64,000 bases of DNA from the NCBI GenBank assembly GCA_947579605.1, contig OX388317.1:24943384-25007383 (forward strand), given 5' to 3'. The notes beneath the pieces were generated by a model, which was not told where the DNA came from, did no database searches, and worked only from the letters and a program-made list of their open reading frames with translations. The translations under genes and the position numbers were made by a program. This DNA comes from Athripsodes cinereus. Its lineage: Eukaryota > Arthropoda > Insecta > Trichoptera > Leptoceridae. Positions 10,022 to 19,493 of the stretch are shown here, one piece after another. Each line of letters begins with the position of its first letter. The stretch's first letter is position 1.

Positions 10022-10208
10022 GTCCGACCTTCTCCACAGACGACTGAAGCCCGAGGATGCAAAGAGCATTGCCGCTGACAGGAAGTGCTGGTCAGAATTG
10101 GTTCAAGACCCACGGGGGGCACCCACTATATACACCCACACCCACATATAGGCTTCGTCCACGTGCACGACCTTATGCAGCAAGGGCTTCATAAGTAAGT
10201 AAGTAAGT
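10022..10208 (+). mobile_element. 5'-truncated LINE 3' end with (aagt)n tail and 13-bp target-site duplication
   Basis: The frame reads ...RRLKPEDAKSIAADRKCWSE, then LVQDPRGAPTIY, a LINE reverse-transcriptase C-terminus. The tail is 'ataagtaagtaagtaagt'. The flanks are identical: aattgaagattga at 10009-10021 and again at 10209-10221. The clear duplication indicates a fairly recent insertion. The tail matches that of the fragment at 16393-16895. Confidence 0.85.
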
Positions 10209-10420
10209 AATTGAAGATTGAACATTGTCGTTTTCAGCCAGCTGCGTGGACGCTGCCAATCGAGATGTCTCATTGGTTATATCCATTGCGCGTTGTGCTC
10301 AAATTCGGTTTAACAATAAAGAAAATAGTAAATATTTTAACTTTATTAACTAACTCTGTCTAATATTCTTAACTTTTTTCATAATAATGTTGTATTGACT
10401 GATGTTCTTAACATTTTCAG

Positions 10421-10647
10421 TGAGTTTTGTACCATCACAGTTGGGTAAACCATTGTTACTATTGAACGGCCACACTTATACTAAACAATCCACTAAAGGA
10501 GACAGGACTCGTTGGGTTTGCAGTATAAAGAAGAAAGGGTGCAAAGGTTTAGTACATACAGTGAATGGTGGCATATCTTATGCTAATCAGGAACACAATC
10601 ATAAACCAAAATATATTTTAATTGATGGGAAATATGTCAAAGCATGA
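10421..10647 (+). CDS. mod(mdg4): FLYWCH zinc-finger terminal exon 4
   Basis: The acceptor is 'cttaacattttcag', phase 1 (tg). It encodes 74 residues, then TGA. The core is LGKPLLLLNGHTYTKQ, RWVCSIKKKGC and QEHNH, with ligands C33, C40, H58 and H60. The tail KYILIDGKYVKA is close to that of exon 1. A His replaces the usual aromatic residue at position 17 of the G-[YF]-T-Y strand. AATAAA at 10688-10693, only about 40 nt after the stop, would give a very short 3'UTR. It is probably an alternative C-terminus of the BTB-FLYWCH protein. Confidence 0.9.
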
Positions 10648-10708
10648 CGCCATTCGGGGTCTTTTGGACCCATTGCCATAACTGAGAAATAAATAATGTT
10701 CATTCATT

Positions 10709-10835
10709 CCTACCATCACGGCATCTCTCTCACGAGTGGGGTAGCTTACGGAACAATGCAAGTTACCTTAACATGCCAATAAAAGTTAAGACAATCAAGA
10801 TAGGTTACATGCCTCATCATTGAACTGAAGATATT
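10709..10835 (-). repeat. Member of the 'gctggctac..gccgtgatgg' repeat family
   Basis: It starts 'taccatcacggcatctctc' on the plus strand, the inverse of the family 3' end. The full-length reference copy is described at 34915-35120. Confidence 0.55.
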
Positions 10836-11027
10836 AAATATAATGCAGTGAATATTTTTGCACAAATACAAATAATATATTGACATTTATAATAAAAAAA
10901 GATAAGTCAGGCATACATTTGCAGTGAAAATCTTTTTCATGTTAGTTTTCCTGTTATGTAAGTCTTGAATTGTTCTCACGGCGGGCCGTTGGATATTTAA
11001 AAAAATCACACACAAGTCACTTGACAT

Positions 11028-11145
11028 TCGATGATGAGGTTTGCCACCCATCCCGAATGTTTTATTATTTTTTGTTAGCACGGAGAAGACGACTCCCATG
11101 TATCTTACAGGCTATTCCGCTTGTGAGAGATGCCGTGATGGTATT
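11028..11145 (+). repeat. Member of the 'gctggctac..gccgtgatgg' repeat family
   Basis: It carries 'gccacccatcccgaatgtt', 'cacggagaagacgactc' and 'gagatgccgtgatggtatt' in family order. Together with the inverted copy at 10709-10835 it makes a loose inverted pair. Confidence 0.6.
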
Positions 11146-11386
11146 AATTTGCAATATGGGACTTATGTACTAAAAAAATGCGTATTACCTAGAATTTTAT
11201 TGGTATGTAATTTAACATAATGTTAGGTGAGAGGTTCACAAGCAAAGATACATAGATCCATTTTTCATAAGTATTATTAACTGCGAATGCAAAAATGTTT
11301 GTTTATATCGCTGGCGATATAGTAGTTAAATCGATATATTAAAAATCCGCTTCTATCCTCGAATAAATCAGTTGTTAAACATAACG

Positions 11387-11563
11387 TATATGTGTTTAGT
11401 GCATTGTATATGTGTATCGCCGTGTTAGTACCCATAATACAAGATTCATATCTTAGTTTGGGACTAGCTCGGTCTGTGTGAATTGTCTATATATAAAAAA
11501 AAATAACGGTAATAAGGTACTAACACGGCGATACACATATACAATGCACTAAACACATATACA
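11387..11563. mobile_element. Foldback MITE, arms about 46 bp
   Basis: The arm at 11387-11432 (starting gtatatgtgtttagtgcatt) is perfectly or near-perfectly inverted at 11517-11563 across an 85-bp loop. There is no ORF. Confidence 0.8.
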
Positions 11564-11984
11564 TGTAACACCCAGACCCAAACACTTCCATAGTATTATC
11601 AAACTATATGCATAGATGTGCTTTTGCATGTGAACCCCTCAAGTATCCACATGATGTGATTGTAAACTAAATTATATTATTATCACGTGATCATAATCTT
11701 TATTTACATATTTCAAAACGATTTTAAGTGAATAATATAATATTATTTATATTTTTTATATATAAAATCAGACATTCATAACATAAAAATAAAATTAATA
11801 TGTAACAAATTTTACATAATAATTATACGTGTTAATTTATTTAAAGCATGTTCGATATACACTTATTTGATGTTGAAATGTATGTATAAATAAAATATTG
11901 AAATTAACGTGGTGTCTTAATTAATTCCACCTTTTTATGCGTGTGACGTGGACCACCAGCAAGAGTGAAAGCGAAAGGTAAGCG
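11564..11984. other. AT-rich spacer
   Basis: No supported gene. 'taacacccagaccca' near 11565 resembles the hairpin at 28985-29035. Confidence 0.4.
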
Positions 11985-12300
11985 GCCATTGAAATGTGGT
12001 GCTACAGAAACATGCTGAAGATCCATTGGTCGGAACACGTCGAAAATGAAGAGGTGTTAACCAGGGTACGCGAAAAAAACCAACTCCTTAAAAGAATCAG
12101 CCAACAACTAGCTAACTGGATTGGCCACAACATCAAGCACCCAGGACCGCTTATCACCATTGTGGAGGGTAGGACCGAAGGCAGAAATGGTAGAGGTCGA
12201 CCAAGAGACGTTTAATGGACCGACTGAAGAAGGGCATGAGCTGTGACACATGCGCAGAACTAAAGAGACTAGTTGAAAATAGGGAGGAATGGAGAGTGAA
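11985..12300 (+). pseudogene. LINE reverse-transcriptase C-terminus, frameshifted
   Basis: NMLKIHWSEHVENEEVLTRV, WIGHNIKHPG and GRGRPRDV match the copy at 2451-2790. The frame stops at about 12213-12215, and the expected continuation (RDxL.. AENREEWR-like) lies in another frame to about 12290. It is broken and non-functional. Confidence 0.7.
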
Positions 12301-12640
12301 CTGTGTTCCTTCCAAATAAGATATAAGATACCTGTGTACATTTTCTATTGCAATAGACGTTTATGAGTAGAGTTAGTGATGTGAGTAGAGAAAATTCTCC
12401 AAAGAAATATCTCGAGAACGAGAAATTTCTCTCCATAATTTTTTCTAGTGGTATTTTTTATTTATCATTGTAAAAATGATCAATTAAAAATATAAACATG
12501 CGCACAACATAATTCTCCAAAAATTATCCACTTCGAGAAATGTACCGAAAAATTTCTCGGTAATTTTCTCGAAAAATAATTTCTTGAGAATTCCACAACA
12601 CTAGTAGTAGTAGACATAGGTAGATCGATTTTTTTTCTTA
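12301..12640. other. Spacer with short inverted segments
   Basis: 'aatttctcgagaa'-type blocks recur in both orientations between 12390 and 12595, so this is a decayed palindromic element. No gene. Confidence 0.4.
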
Positions 12641-12644
12641 ACAC

Positions 12645-12890
12645 ATGACCATTAATGAGAATTTGATTCACCTTATCGGACCTCGTTGTTCTCGGACGTC
12701 CGCACTTTCTCACATCCCTCCTTTCAGATAAGTATATAGCCTCTTTGTCATCCTTTCCTCACCTATTCGTTCTACACGTCCAAAGCATCAAAACTTATTT
12801 ACACGCATTCTATTTACAGCAATCTTCTTGCATCCGCTCATTATTCTAATATCCTCGTTACCCTATCACGCAACGTTTTACCAACCTCCA
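12645..12890 (-). mobile_element. LINE 3'-end fragment (GRPRTTWLDHV family)
   Basis: On the minus strand it reads MRKCGRPRTTRSDKVNQIL and INGHVL, then upstream remnants of 'RMRVNxFGHVxR'. It is homologous to 42355-42765. The minus ORF at 12480-12713 is this relic running into flanking DNA. Confidence 0.6.
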
Positions 12891-12897
12891 AAAATCT

Positions 12898-13069
12898 GGA
12901 GCCTAAGTCGGATTACTCGTACCGTTGGTAACGCTACATTATCTCCATGGTAACAACATTATTTCCATGGTAACAACATTATCTCCTTGGTGCAACCTTG
13001 GCAATTTCCGTTGTTACCATGGCGATAATGTAGCGTTACTGACGGTACAAGCAATTCGACTTAGGCTCC
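12898..13069. mobile_element. MITE, family 'gtaacgctacattatctcc', copy 1
   Basis: The ends 'ggagcctaagtcggatta' and 'attcgacttaggctcc' are inverted; inner blocks 'taacgctacattatctcc' and 'ataatgtagcgtta' are inverted too. Arms are about 60 bp. Other copies are at 53670-53809 and, split, at 40769-41065. It ends about 80 bp before the exon 5 acceptor. Confidence 0.8.
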
Positions 13070-13150
13070 TGCTGTACAATTTTAGTGTTAAAATATACAA
13101 TATTTCAACTAAATTTTTATTAACTTTTATAAAATTATTTTCAGTTGCAG

Positions 13151-13383
13151 CTGTTTTTCGCTATGTCCAATCTAACCTCGGCAAAACATTGTTAATGGTA
13201 AATGAGTTCACTTACCGGAAGAAGTACCAGATAGGGGATAGGATTCGATGGATTTGTAATGCTCAGAAAAAGGGATGTAAAGGATCTGTGTACACAGTGG
13301 CTGACAACATAACGAGATTGAATGAAAATCATTGTCACGAGCCGAAATTTCTTTATGTCGATGGAAAATTAGTCAAAATATAA
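13151..13383 (+). CDS. mod(mdg4): FLYWCH zinc-finger terminal exon 5
   Basis: Two acceptors lie six bases apart: 'attattttcag' ending at 13144 and 'ttgcag' ending at 13150. Both give phase 1 and the same frame, so either works. The downstream one is given as the start because the exon is then closest to its relatives in length. It encodes 76 residues (78 from the upstream site), then TAA. The core is LGKTLLMVNEFTYRKK, RWICNAQKKGC and ENHCH; ligands are C35, C42, H60 and H62. Oddities: Glu replaces the conserved Gly of NG[YF], and Cys sits between the two His ligands (HCH, usually HNH). The tail is KFLYVDGKLVKI. Confidence 0.88.
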
Positions 13384-13446
13384 TATCATATTTTGTAAAT
13401 ATAGGGCGAAGGCTTCGATTTTTTCGTATTAAGTAAACTGGGTATT

Positions 13447-13790
13447 TGCACTTAACGTTAGTGAATTACCTATATGTGAGATGTGTCACGATAGGTATGA
13501 TTTAATCCGAAGTTAAGCATCACTTTCAGAGTAGAGAAAGAGGATTAGGTTTCCCGAAGCTTACGAATTTGTTCTGGCTGGCTTAAGCGCTTTATACTAT
13601 GGCAACGTTCACCAATTTTCTCTCCCATATGCTTCTCCCATATCAATATTTTTCAGAGCGGGTGATTGCATTCATCGCTATAAAGTGACTTCGTTCAGCC
13701 AACTGCAATTTCTGGGAATCGAATCCAGCACCTCTGTGTTAAGAGTCAGGCACTCTAACCAATAGGCCAAGGAGTGTGTGTAGGCTGAGA
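13447..13790 (-). mobile_element. tRNA-derived SINE, Lys(CTT)-like head
   Basis: On the minus strand 13785-13695 reads as a degenerate tRNA: an A box 'tggcctattggttagagtg', an anticodon region 'gactcttaacac' (CTT) and a B box 'ggattcgattccc'. The body continues to about 13450. On the plus strand 'ccgaagttaagcatcac' at about 13509-13525 resembles part of 5S rRNA, possibly by chance. It is not a functional tRNA because the acceptor stem does not pair. Confidence 0.5.
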
Positions 13791-14105
13791 GTATGTAGGT
13801 ATTATTAGTGTTGCAATTAGCTCAGGATCGCATCGACACCTATCGAATTTGGTTGCAACTTTATAGCTATATATTGCTTTTCTACTTTATCATTTATTTT
13901 TATGACCTATCAATTTATGCAACTTATGAATTTTGCACATAATCACACAAACAAGAGACAACTAATCCATCTCCATGTTATTAATTTCTAAACTTGTAAT
14001 AATCTTGTAATAGGAACAGTGTATTGAATATTAATATTATAGTGTGTTTATTAATCGATTGAATAAAATAAAATATTAATCATATTGCCTTTTTCATTAC
14101 TATTA
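13791..14105. other. AT-rich spacer
   Basis: Nothing recognisable beyond simple AT-rich sequence. Confidence 0.4.
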
Positions 14106-14109
14106 GATT

Positions 14110-14532
14110 TATTAATTGCGTCAGTGCACACTCAGTAGAATTCCATCTTCTTCTTCTCAAAGTACCATGTCAGGTCCCCCCGACGTCGGCTATCACCCTG
14201 GCGTAGGCCTCTCTGTCCTGTGCCAGCTGGAACAACTCCTCCACCCTCCGAACTCCGGTCCACTCTCGGATATTTCTCAGCCAGGACATCTGCCGCCTTC
14301 CCACACCACGACTACCCTTAATTTTTCCCTTCAAAATGAGTTGGAGTAAACTATATTTCTCATTTCGAAGTACGTGTACCAAATATGCCATCTTCCTCAT
14401 CTTTATATTGGATAACATCTCTCTATCTGTTCTAGCCCTCTGCAACACCTCATTATTGGTAACCAAATCAGTCCACGGGATGCGCAACATTCTGCGATGA
14501 AGCCACATCTCAAATGCCTCTATTCGGTTCAT
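14110..14532 (-). pseudogene. RTE-type LINE reverse-transcriptase C-terminus
   Basis: The minus frame from 14532 to 14170 reads MNRIEAFEMWLHRRMLRIPW, LVTNNEVLQRA, MAYLVHVLRNEKYSLLQLIL, GVGRRQMSWLRNIREWTGV and LAQDREAYARVIADVGGT. This is the well-known C-terminal tail of RTE-like endonuclease/reverse transcriptases. It is open for 120 codons, but the polymerase domain is missing. The 3' end carries 'gacctgacatggt' and a gaagaagaagat-type tail. Relatives are at 14697-15047, 35393-35520, 44215-44275 and 63000-63165. Confidence 0.8.
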
Positions 14533-14539
14533 TAATTAG

Positions 14540-14690
14540 AATTCCATAATCAGGTAAATTGAAACAAGTGTTTCTTTCTACTATAAATTATTGATCACGT
14601 TTGACGTCTTTCCACTAATCAGTTCATTATTTATGACCTCAGTAATGTCCTGATAAGTCGCAATTGTTTCAATTTAGGTACCTATCTATT
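14540..14690. mobile_element. MITE of the 'aaattgaaacaagcgttt' family
   Basis: The left end 'taaattgaaacaagtgtttc' and right end 'caattgtttcaattta' are inverted. Relatives are at 29056-29196, about 19494-20200 (split) and 47403-47850 (split). Confidence 0.6.
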
Positions 14691-14696
14691 AGGCGT

Positions 14697-15050
14697 TTGA
14701 AATGTGGATCCACCGAAGATTGTTGAGAATATCCTGGACTGACATGACAGGTAGCGTTGGAGTATTGCATAGAGCAAATGCACAGAGAGAATTGTTCACA
14801 ACAATCTAACTTCGTAAATCTTCATATTTTGATCACATAATGGAGAAGAGAAAAATATGCCATCGTACAACTGGTCATAGAAGGGAAGATTGAGAGTCTT
14901 AGAGGCTTTCCTGGCTTCAGAACATTCGAGAGGGGACCGGGATGAGAGGTGTGGAGTAGCTGTTTCGTGCTGCCCAGAACAGACAAGATTTTTATCAGGT
15001 GGTCGTCAACGGCTGGGGGGACCCAACAAGACACATAAAGAAGAAGAAGA
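14697..15050 (+). pseudogene. RTE-type LINE reverse-transcriptase C-terminus, broken copy
   Basis: It begins 'gcgtttgaaatgtggat' (AFEMW), includes RILSWTD-like and LVIEGKIESL-like pieces in shifting frames, and ends 'gggggacccaacaagacaca' plus aagaagaagaag. It is homologous to 14110-14532 in the opposite orientation, so the two make an inverted pair. Confidence 0.75.
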
Positions 15051-15064
15051 TTAGGCTTTTCTAT

Positions 15065-15240
15065 AATTTGTTCTTCTTCTTCGCCCTCGCTTTTATCCCA
15101 TTTACTTGGGGTCTGCTCTCCTAGTCCTCATCTTCCAAGTTTTCCGGTCCCCGGCATCCTCCGAACGCAACTTTGCCTCCTTCAGGTCCCTGGTAACTAT
15201 GAGCATCCATATGGGGATGGATATTGTATTACGTACTTAA
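15065..15240 (-). mobile_element. LINE 3' fragment
   Basis: Starting 'ttcttcttcttcgccctcg' it has locally high GC and a run resembling a LINE C-terminus on the minus strand. The exact family is not recognised. Confidence 0.4.
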
Positions 15241-15373
15241 ATTTCTATCATTATTTCTACTCAAAACTGTCTCTCGCTATCCATTCCTCATGGACAACTT
15301 TGTGCATTTTCTTCTGTTCTCAACTGGGTGCACCACGTAGTAAACTAATGTCGTTTTGTTTTTTTATTTTCAG

Positions 15374-15603
15374 CACGCTATGTACGTTCTAAATTGGGTA
15401 AGCCATTGCTGTTGCTGAATCGATACACGTACAGGAAACAGTACTCAAAAGTAAATAAAATTCGGTGGTCTTGTAGTATTCAGAAAAAGGGGTGTAAAGG
15501 TGCAGTTTCCACGGTAAATGGAGTTATCGTGTCTAGAAATGAATGCCATAATCACGGACCTACAAAATTTGTTTGTATTAAGGGAAAATATGTAAAAATA
15601 TAA
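15374..15603 (+). CDS. mod(mdg4): FLYWCH zinc-finger terminal exon 6
   Basis: The acceptor is 'tttttttattttcag', phase 1 (ca). It encodes 75 residues, then TAA. It starts RYVRSKLGKPLLLLNRYTYR; the core is RWSCSIQKKGC and ECHNH, with ligands C33, C40, H58 and H60. Arg replaces the Gly of the NG[YF] turn. The tail is KFVCIKGKYVKI. AATAAA at 15611-15616 is only 8 nt after the stop, and exon 7 starts 271 nt downstream. This is the tightest spacing in the array, so transcripts ending here must terminate very quickly. Confidence 0.9.
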
Positions 15604-15874
15604 CAAATGGAATAAAATATTTGACCATAATATTTTTTTAATTTTTCTTCAACTTTTTTCGCCCTACGGTTATTATTATTATTATAAAATATGTGCCTTA
15701 CCAACACCGAAATGAGAACAGTTTTTGATAAATACAAAGAAAATGGAAATTCTATTTGGAAGTACACGAAAGAAGAAAAGTGTCAATCTAGAGACAAAGT
15801 TTCTTTTAAACATATTCGTTCTTATAAATATTGAAATTTTGGTCTTACTGATTATTTTATATTCACATTTTCAG

Positions 15875-16104
15875 CTTGTTTCGTTCAGTCCCAGTTGGGT
15901 AAACCATTGTTAATGTTAAACGGATTCACATATAGGAAACACTCTATAGTTGGAAGGAAGATACGGTGGGGTTGCAGTATTCAGAAAAAAGGCTGTAAAG
16001 GAGTGGTGCATACGGTGAATGATGTCATCATATCTGCTATTCAGGAGCATAACCACGACCCTCCAAAATATGTTTTTATTAACGGAAGATATGTCAAAGC
16101 ATAA
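15875..16104 (+). CDS. mod(mdg4): FLYWCH zinc-finger terminal exon 7
   Basis: The acceptor is 'ttcacattttcag', phase 1 (ct). It encodes 75 residues, then TAA. The sequence is typical of the first subfamily: CFVQSQLGKPLLMLNGFTYR, RWGCSIQKKGC and QEHNHDPP; ligands are C33, C40, H58 and H60. The tail is KYVFINGRYVKA. The decayed finger at 16908-16967 resembles this exon most, so 16345-16967 probably began as its duplicate. Family role: a variable C-terminal finger of the chromatin protein. Confidence 0.91.
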
Positions 16105-16147
16105 CTAATATTTTAAAGTATGAAAAAAATACTTTTAGGTAAAAAAA

Positions 16148-16329
16148 GTTTTCCACTATGCATTCAATTATTGCTTTAAATTTTTAGAGGTCTACCACCG
16201 GTTTCGACACGTTAGTATTAGAGCAAAAAAGAACAGACTTCAATCTGCTTGTGAATGACACTAACGTTTTGAAACTGGTCGTAGACCTCTTAAAATTTAA
16301 GTGAGAATTCAATACGTAGTGGAAAACTG
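16148..16329. mobile_element. MITE with about 69-bp terminal inverted repeats
   Basis: The ends 'gttttccactatgcattcaa' and 'ttcaatacgtagtggaaaac' are inverted, and the pairing continues inward through 'gaggtctaccaccggtttcg' against 'gaaactggtcgtagacctc'. Only about 45 bp lie between the arms. It inserted between exon 7 and the decayed finger. Confidence 0.85.
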
Positions 16330-16344
16330 TTTATAAATATAATC

Positions 16345-16967
16345 ATGTTGGGAAATTATCACATTGTGAATCCCAATAACAATGTAAATAATGAAGTGGT
16401 AGCCTCTGAGGAGGAAAAAAGGAGACAGCAAGATGACCCTCGACATCCGCTATATGGCCACATCCCCCCGCCCTCAAGGCTCAAGTCTAGAAACAGCTTC
16501 CTCAGGAACCCAACGGTATCAACCTCAACCAGCAAAGGGAGAAGAGTTGAGTTGTGGAAAGAACACTTGGGAAATGAAAATCTACCCAAACCAACAGAGG
16601 AACTTCCAACAGGTCACCAACTACCATATGCAACCTGGAAATCCCTGAACAGACTGAGGACAGGCGTAGGAAGATGCAGGGTGAACCTGGACAGATGGGG
16701 AATGCTGGAGGCCGGCCAGGATGTGAAGTGCGACTGTGGGGAAACCCAGAACATGACACACCTGCTGAATTGCCCGCTTATGGGAGGGGGGTGCTCTGAG
16801 GAAGATCTATGGCGAGCTAATGACAATGCCATTTTGGCTGCGAACTACTGGAGGGACAGAGTATAGATGATTATGGACACGGAAAGTAAGTAAGTAATGT
16901 AAATAATAATTATGACACCATATCCGCTAATAAAATGCATGATCATGATATTCCTAAATATGTTTAA
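16345..16967 (+). pseudogene. Decayed FLYWCH exon, split by a LINE
   Basis: From 16908 the frame reads NYDTISANKMHDHDIPKYV and a stop at 16965-16967. This lines up with the NDVIISAIQEHNHDPPKYV part of exon 7, keeping the HxH-D-x-P-K-Y-V signature. The frame joins, across the LINE insertion, the open stretch at 16345-16392 (NYHIVN..), which resembles the VHTVN strand. The cysteine half and an acceptor are not recognisable; the MITE at 16148-16329 lies where they should be. It is a dead array member, left non-functional by insertion and decay. Confidence 0.6.
16393..16895 (+). mobile_element. 5'-truncated LINE with 12-bp target-site duplication
   Basis: The frame, to a stop at 16864-16866, encodes a LINE reverse-transcriptase C-terminus: HPLYGHIPPPSRLKSR, YATWKSLNRLRTGVGRCR and a CDCG..MTHLLNCPLMG cysteine-histidine motif, then LAANYWRDRV. 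The tail is 'ggaaagtaagtaagt'. The target duplication aatgtaaataat is at 16381-16392 and 16896-16907. The tail type is shared with 10022-10208, so it is probably the same LINE family. Confidence 0.85.
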
Positions 16968-17109
16968 AAGAAAACGTATGATTCATTCGAAATCGGAGGC
17001 TTTATCTTTAATCAAATAAGAATTAGAAAGACAACATGACTGTTTCAAATGAATTCATTTCGTATATTTTGTGTTTACCTTTTGTTCGAATAATTTTTTT
17101 TTATTCTGA

Positions 17110-17190
17110 CGAGGGTGCAATGTCGTAGAATTAATCAATTATATTGTGTTTTTGAGGTGCTTTGACACGTGAACGACAGTTATAATATTG
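17110..17190 (+). repeat. Short third copy of the 6895-7115 repeat
   Basis: 'caatgtcgtagaatta', 'tttttgaggtgctttgaca' and 'cgtgaacgacag' match the end of the 6895-7115 repeat. Confidence 0.55.
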
Positions 17191-17835
17191 TCAATGTTGT
17201 CGACACACTGTAGGTATTTGGTGGAAGTTTACGTTAATTAATATTAGAGCTTTCAAGAGCTTCCGCTCTCATCATTAAGTCAACGTTAAGTGAAGAAATT
17301 ACATTCTAATACAAGTTGTTATGGAGAAAGAATAGAAAAATAAATAAATAGATCATTGATTATTTTTCCCTTACGTTGGTTGCAATTGTATATCAATACA
17401 CTCTAGAGATTTTATGACGTGTACATTGTATTATATATTAATTTATTTGAGATGTAATTAAATTTGTCCACCGACGACACTTGCTGGAAGTTCATGTTAT
17501 AATTTATGAGATATTTAATGTTTATTTGAGGCATATTTTTTTATGCAACTCCGATAGATATCTTTATACAGAGATTGTACACGAATATTTTTATATAATA
17601 AATACACTTATGAATGAACTTTTATGAATATTATTGTTTTTTTTTTCAAACCTTGTACAATTTAAGTCTACAGATTTTCGACTACAGAATAATTTTAGCA
17701 TAAAGATTTGTAGCTTATTTGTTACTTTGTTAGCATACAAAACGTGGTAAGTAGGTAAATAAAATCAAACGTGAACTTAAGTTTACCGTATTATGAACCG
17801 TATTTTTACTAATAGTTTTTTTTTCATTCTTTCAG
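17191..17835. other. Intron-like spacer before exon 8
   Basis: AT-rich. The motif 'caagagcttccgctctcatc' at about 17253 recurs at about 43950, a short dispersed repeat. No gene is seen; the last 20 bases are the pyrimidine tract of exon 8. Confidence 0.45.
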
Positions 17836-18119
17836 CATGCTTCATACAATCTCGATGGGGTAATCCATTACTGATGCTTAACGGATACACGTATGGAAAA
17901 CAATCCACAAATGGCGACAAAATACGATGGACTTGCAGTATACAAAGGAAGGGTTGCAAAGGAGTCATTCATACAGTGAATGGTGTTATCACATCTGCCA
18001 ATGAAGCACATAATCACGGACCTCCGAAATATGTTTATCGAAATGGAACATACACTAGGGTATATGGTGAGACGGATAGTCATGCCTTCAAAACGGAAAA
18101 GTTACCAATTCAGTGGTGA
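17836..18119 (+). CDS. mod(mdg4): FLYWCH zinc-finger terminal exon 8, with extended C-terminus
   Basis: The acceptor is 'tttcattctttcag', phase 1 (ca). It encodes 93 residues, then TGA. It starts CFIQSRWGNPLLMLNGYTYG; the core is RWTCSIQRKGC and EAHNHGPP, with ligands C33, C40, H58 and H60. Relatives stop right after the KYVxxxGxYxxV tail. Here the frame runs 18 codons further (YGETDSHAFKTEKLPIQW), as if the ancestral stop was lost. AATAAA lies at 18375-18380. It is the last exon before an 11-kb gap filled by transposons. Confidence 0.9.
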
Positions 18120-18416
18120 GAATGTCCAATGCAAACGATTAAATGTTTAGAGCCGTTTAATTATGACATGATCTCGCCCAAGAGTTGTGAATCTATTGTT
18201 TGTATCTCCCAGCAAAAAGATTTTTCTTAGACCCTCTCAAGTAGCCCTTTTTCGCGAATTTGGGATAGCTTTTTCCAATATCTGGGTCTCATCATACCGA
18301 AAGCTCTCTCGCTAAAACCCGTTCTGCAAGATCAAGATTTAGCCATGAAGTATGAAACCTATCCTGAATGAAATAATAAACAAATAGTTTTTTTGTTTAC
18401 AAAGATGTGTCCGGGT

Positions 18417-18592
18417 TTTTTTTTATAAAAGACATATCTGGGTTTTGTTACAAACCCAAACACAATCTTATACACCTTTCACAATAAGCTAAAAGCTTGT
18501 GCCGTGAAAGTGGAGTTTGCCGGCACCTGGGATCGAACCGCGGACCCCTTGTTCATGAGGCCGAGACTCTACCCCCAGGCTACCGACTAACT
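18417..18592 (-). mobile_element. tRNA-derived SINE, copy 2
   Basis: Minus-strand copy of 7342-7531: its tRNA-like head is at the 18592 end ('ggtaccagactc'-type A box in reverse, B box in 'gggatcgaaccgcg'), and the T-rich end at 18417 is the A tail inverted. Confidence 0.8.
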
Positions 18593-18769
18593 CTTTTATT
18601 TATTGTGTGTTTGTGTTATTATATGTTGATTTTTTTGCACTAAGGGAGGCGTTATTCGTCTCAGACAAGAGAATTCTCTCCCAATAAAAAAATCCACATA
18701 GTAGAAAGAAAAATGTTTTTAATTTTATTATGGAAGTCTACTACCTAAACACCGATACAGTGAGCACCT

Positions 18770-18883
18770 ATTCTGAACCTTTTTTTTGTTAGTGGCGCGG
18801 AAAGGACAACAAATTGCATTATTCTTACATGCAGTTAGTCTGATGGCTACCCTACTTGTGTTAATGCCGTGATGATAAAGATA
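18770..18883 (+). repeat. Member of the 'gctggctac..gccgtgatgg' repeat family
   Basis: 'gcagttagtctgatggctac' followed by 'aatgccgtgatgataaag' matches the family 3' end. Confidence 0.55.
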
Positions 18884-19137
18884 GATAGATACCGAGAGAG
18901 CGAGAGAGAGTGATAGAGACCTTTCCATAAATTTTACGTAGAAGTAACGTTGAGATTTTTTTTTATTATTTCCTCGCCTATTGTTATAGTAAAATTGAGT
19001 ATTTAATTAGTTAAATTTAAGCGAACAAACATGATGCTTTATCTCTAGTAGGTATATTTTATAAACGTGTCTATATACATAACACAGTATTTGATTAACG
19101 ATATTATATTACTATGTATAATTATTTATTTATGTAT

Positions 19138-19235
19138 ACATACGGGTTTGCCGGCAATAAGCACGCCTTTTGTGTTTATGTATGTTTTTTTAATCACAAA
19201 AATAAAGAGTTTTTATTACTATTATATTTTTGTAG
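19138..19235 (+). mobile_element. LINE 3'-end fragment with (att)n tail
   Basis: 'gccggcaataagcacgcct' and 'aataaagagtttttattac' match the 3' ends at 40130-40205 and 53295-53395. Confidence 0.5.
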
Positions 19236-19493
19236 TGTAGGAATAATATATAGAAATTGTGTTATTTATTATAAGACATTTACACCTGCCTAAATGACAT
19301 GATTTTTACAAACAGAGGTCAGTAATATTTAAAATTAATGCTTGATGAAATTTTTTGAAAATTTGCTTCATGATAATTTGATTTTGAATGTTTTTGGTGT
19401 TTAAAATGACAATGCAAAATAAACAGAAGCGTTAATTTGACACTTAAAAAATAATATCTGCTTTAGTTAGATGTTCGATTAATTTAATGTATT

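Noticed and set aside
13690..13790. Functional tRNA-Lys gene on the minus strand
   Set aside because: Anticodon-like CTT and B box are present, but stems are disrupted and the sequence continues as a SINE body.
16345..16866. A single host gene of 173 codons
   Set aside because: It is a chimera: 16 codons from the fossil FLYWCH exon, then a truncated LINE ending in its own stop, with target duplications on both sides.
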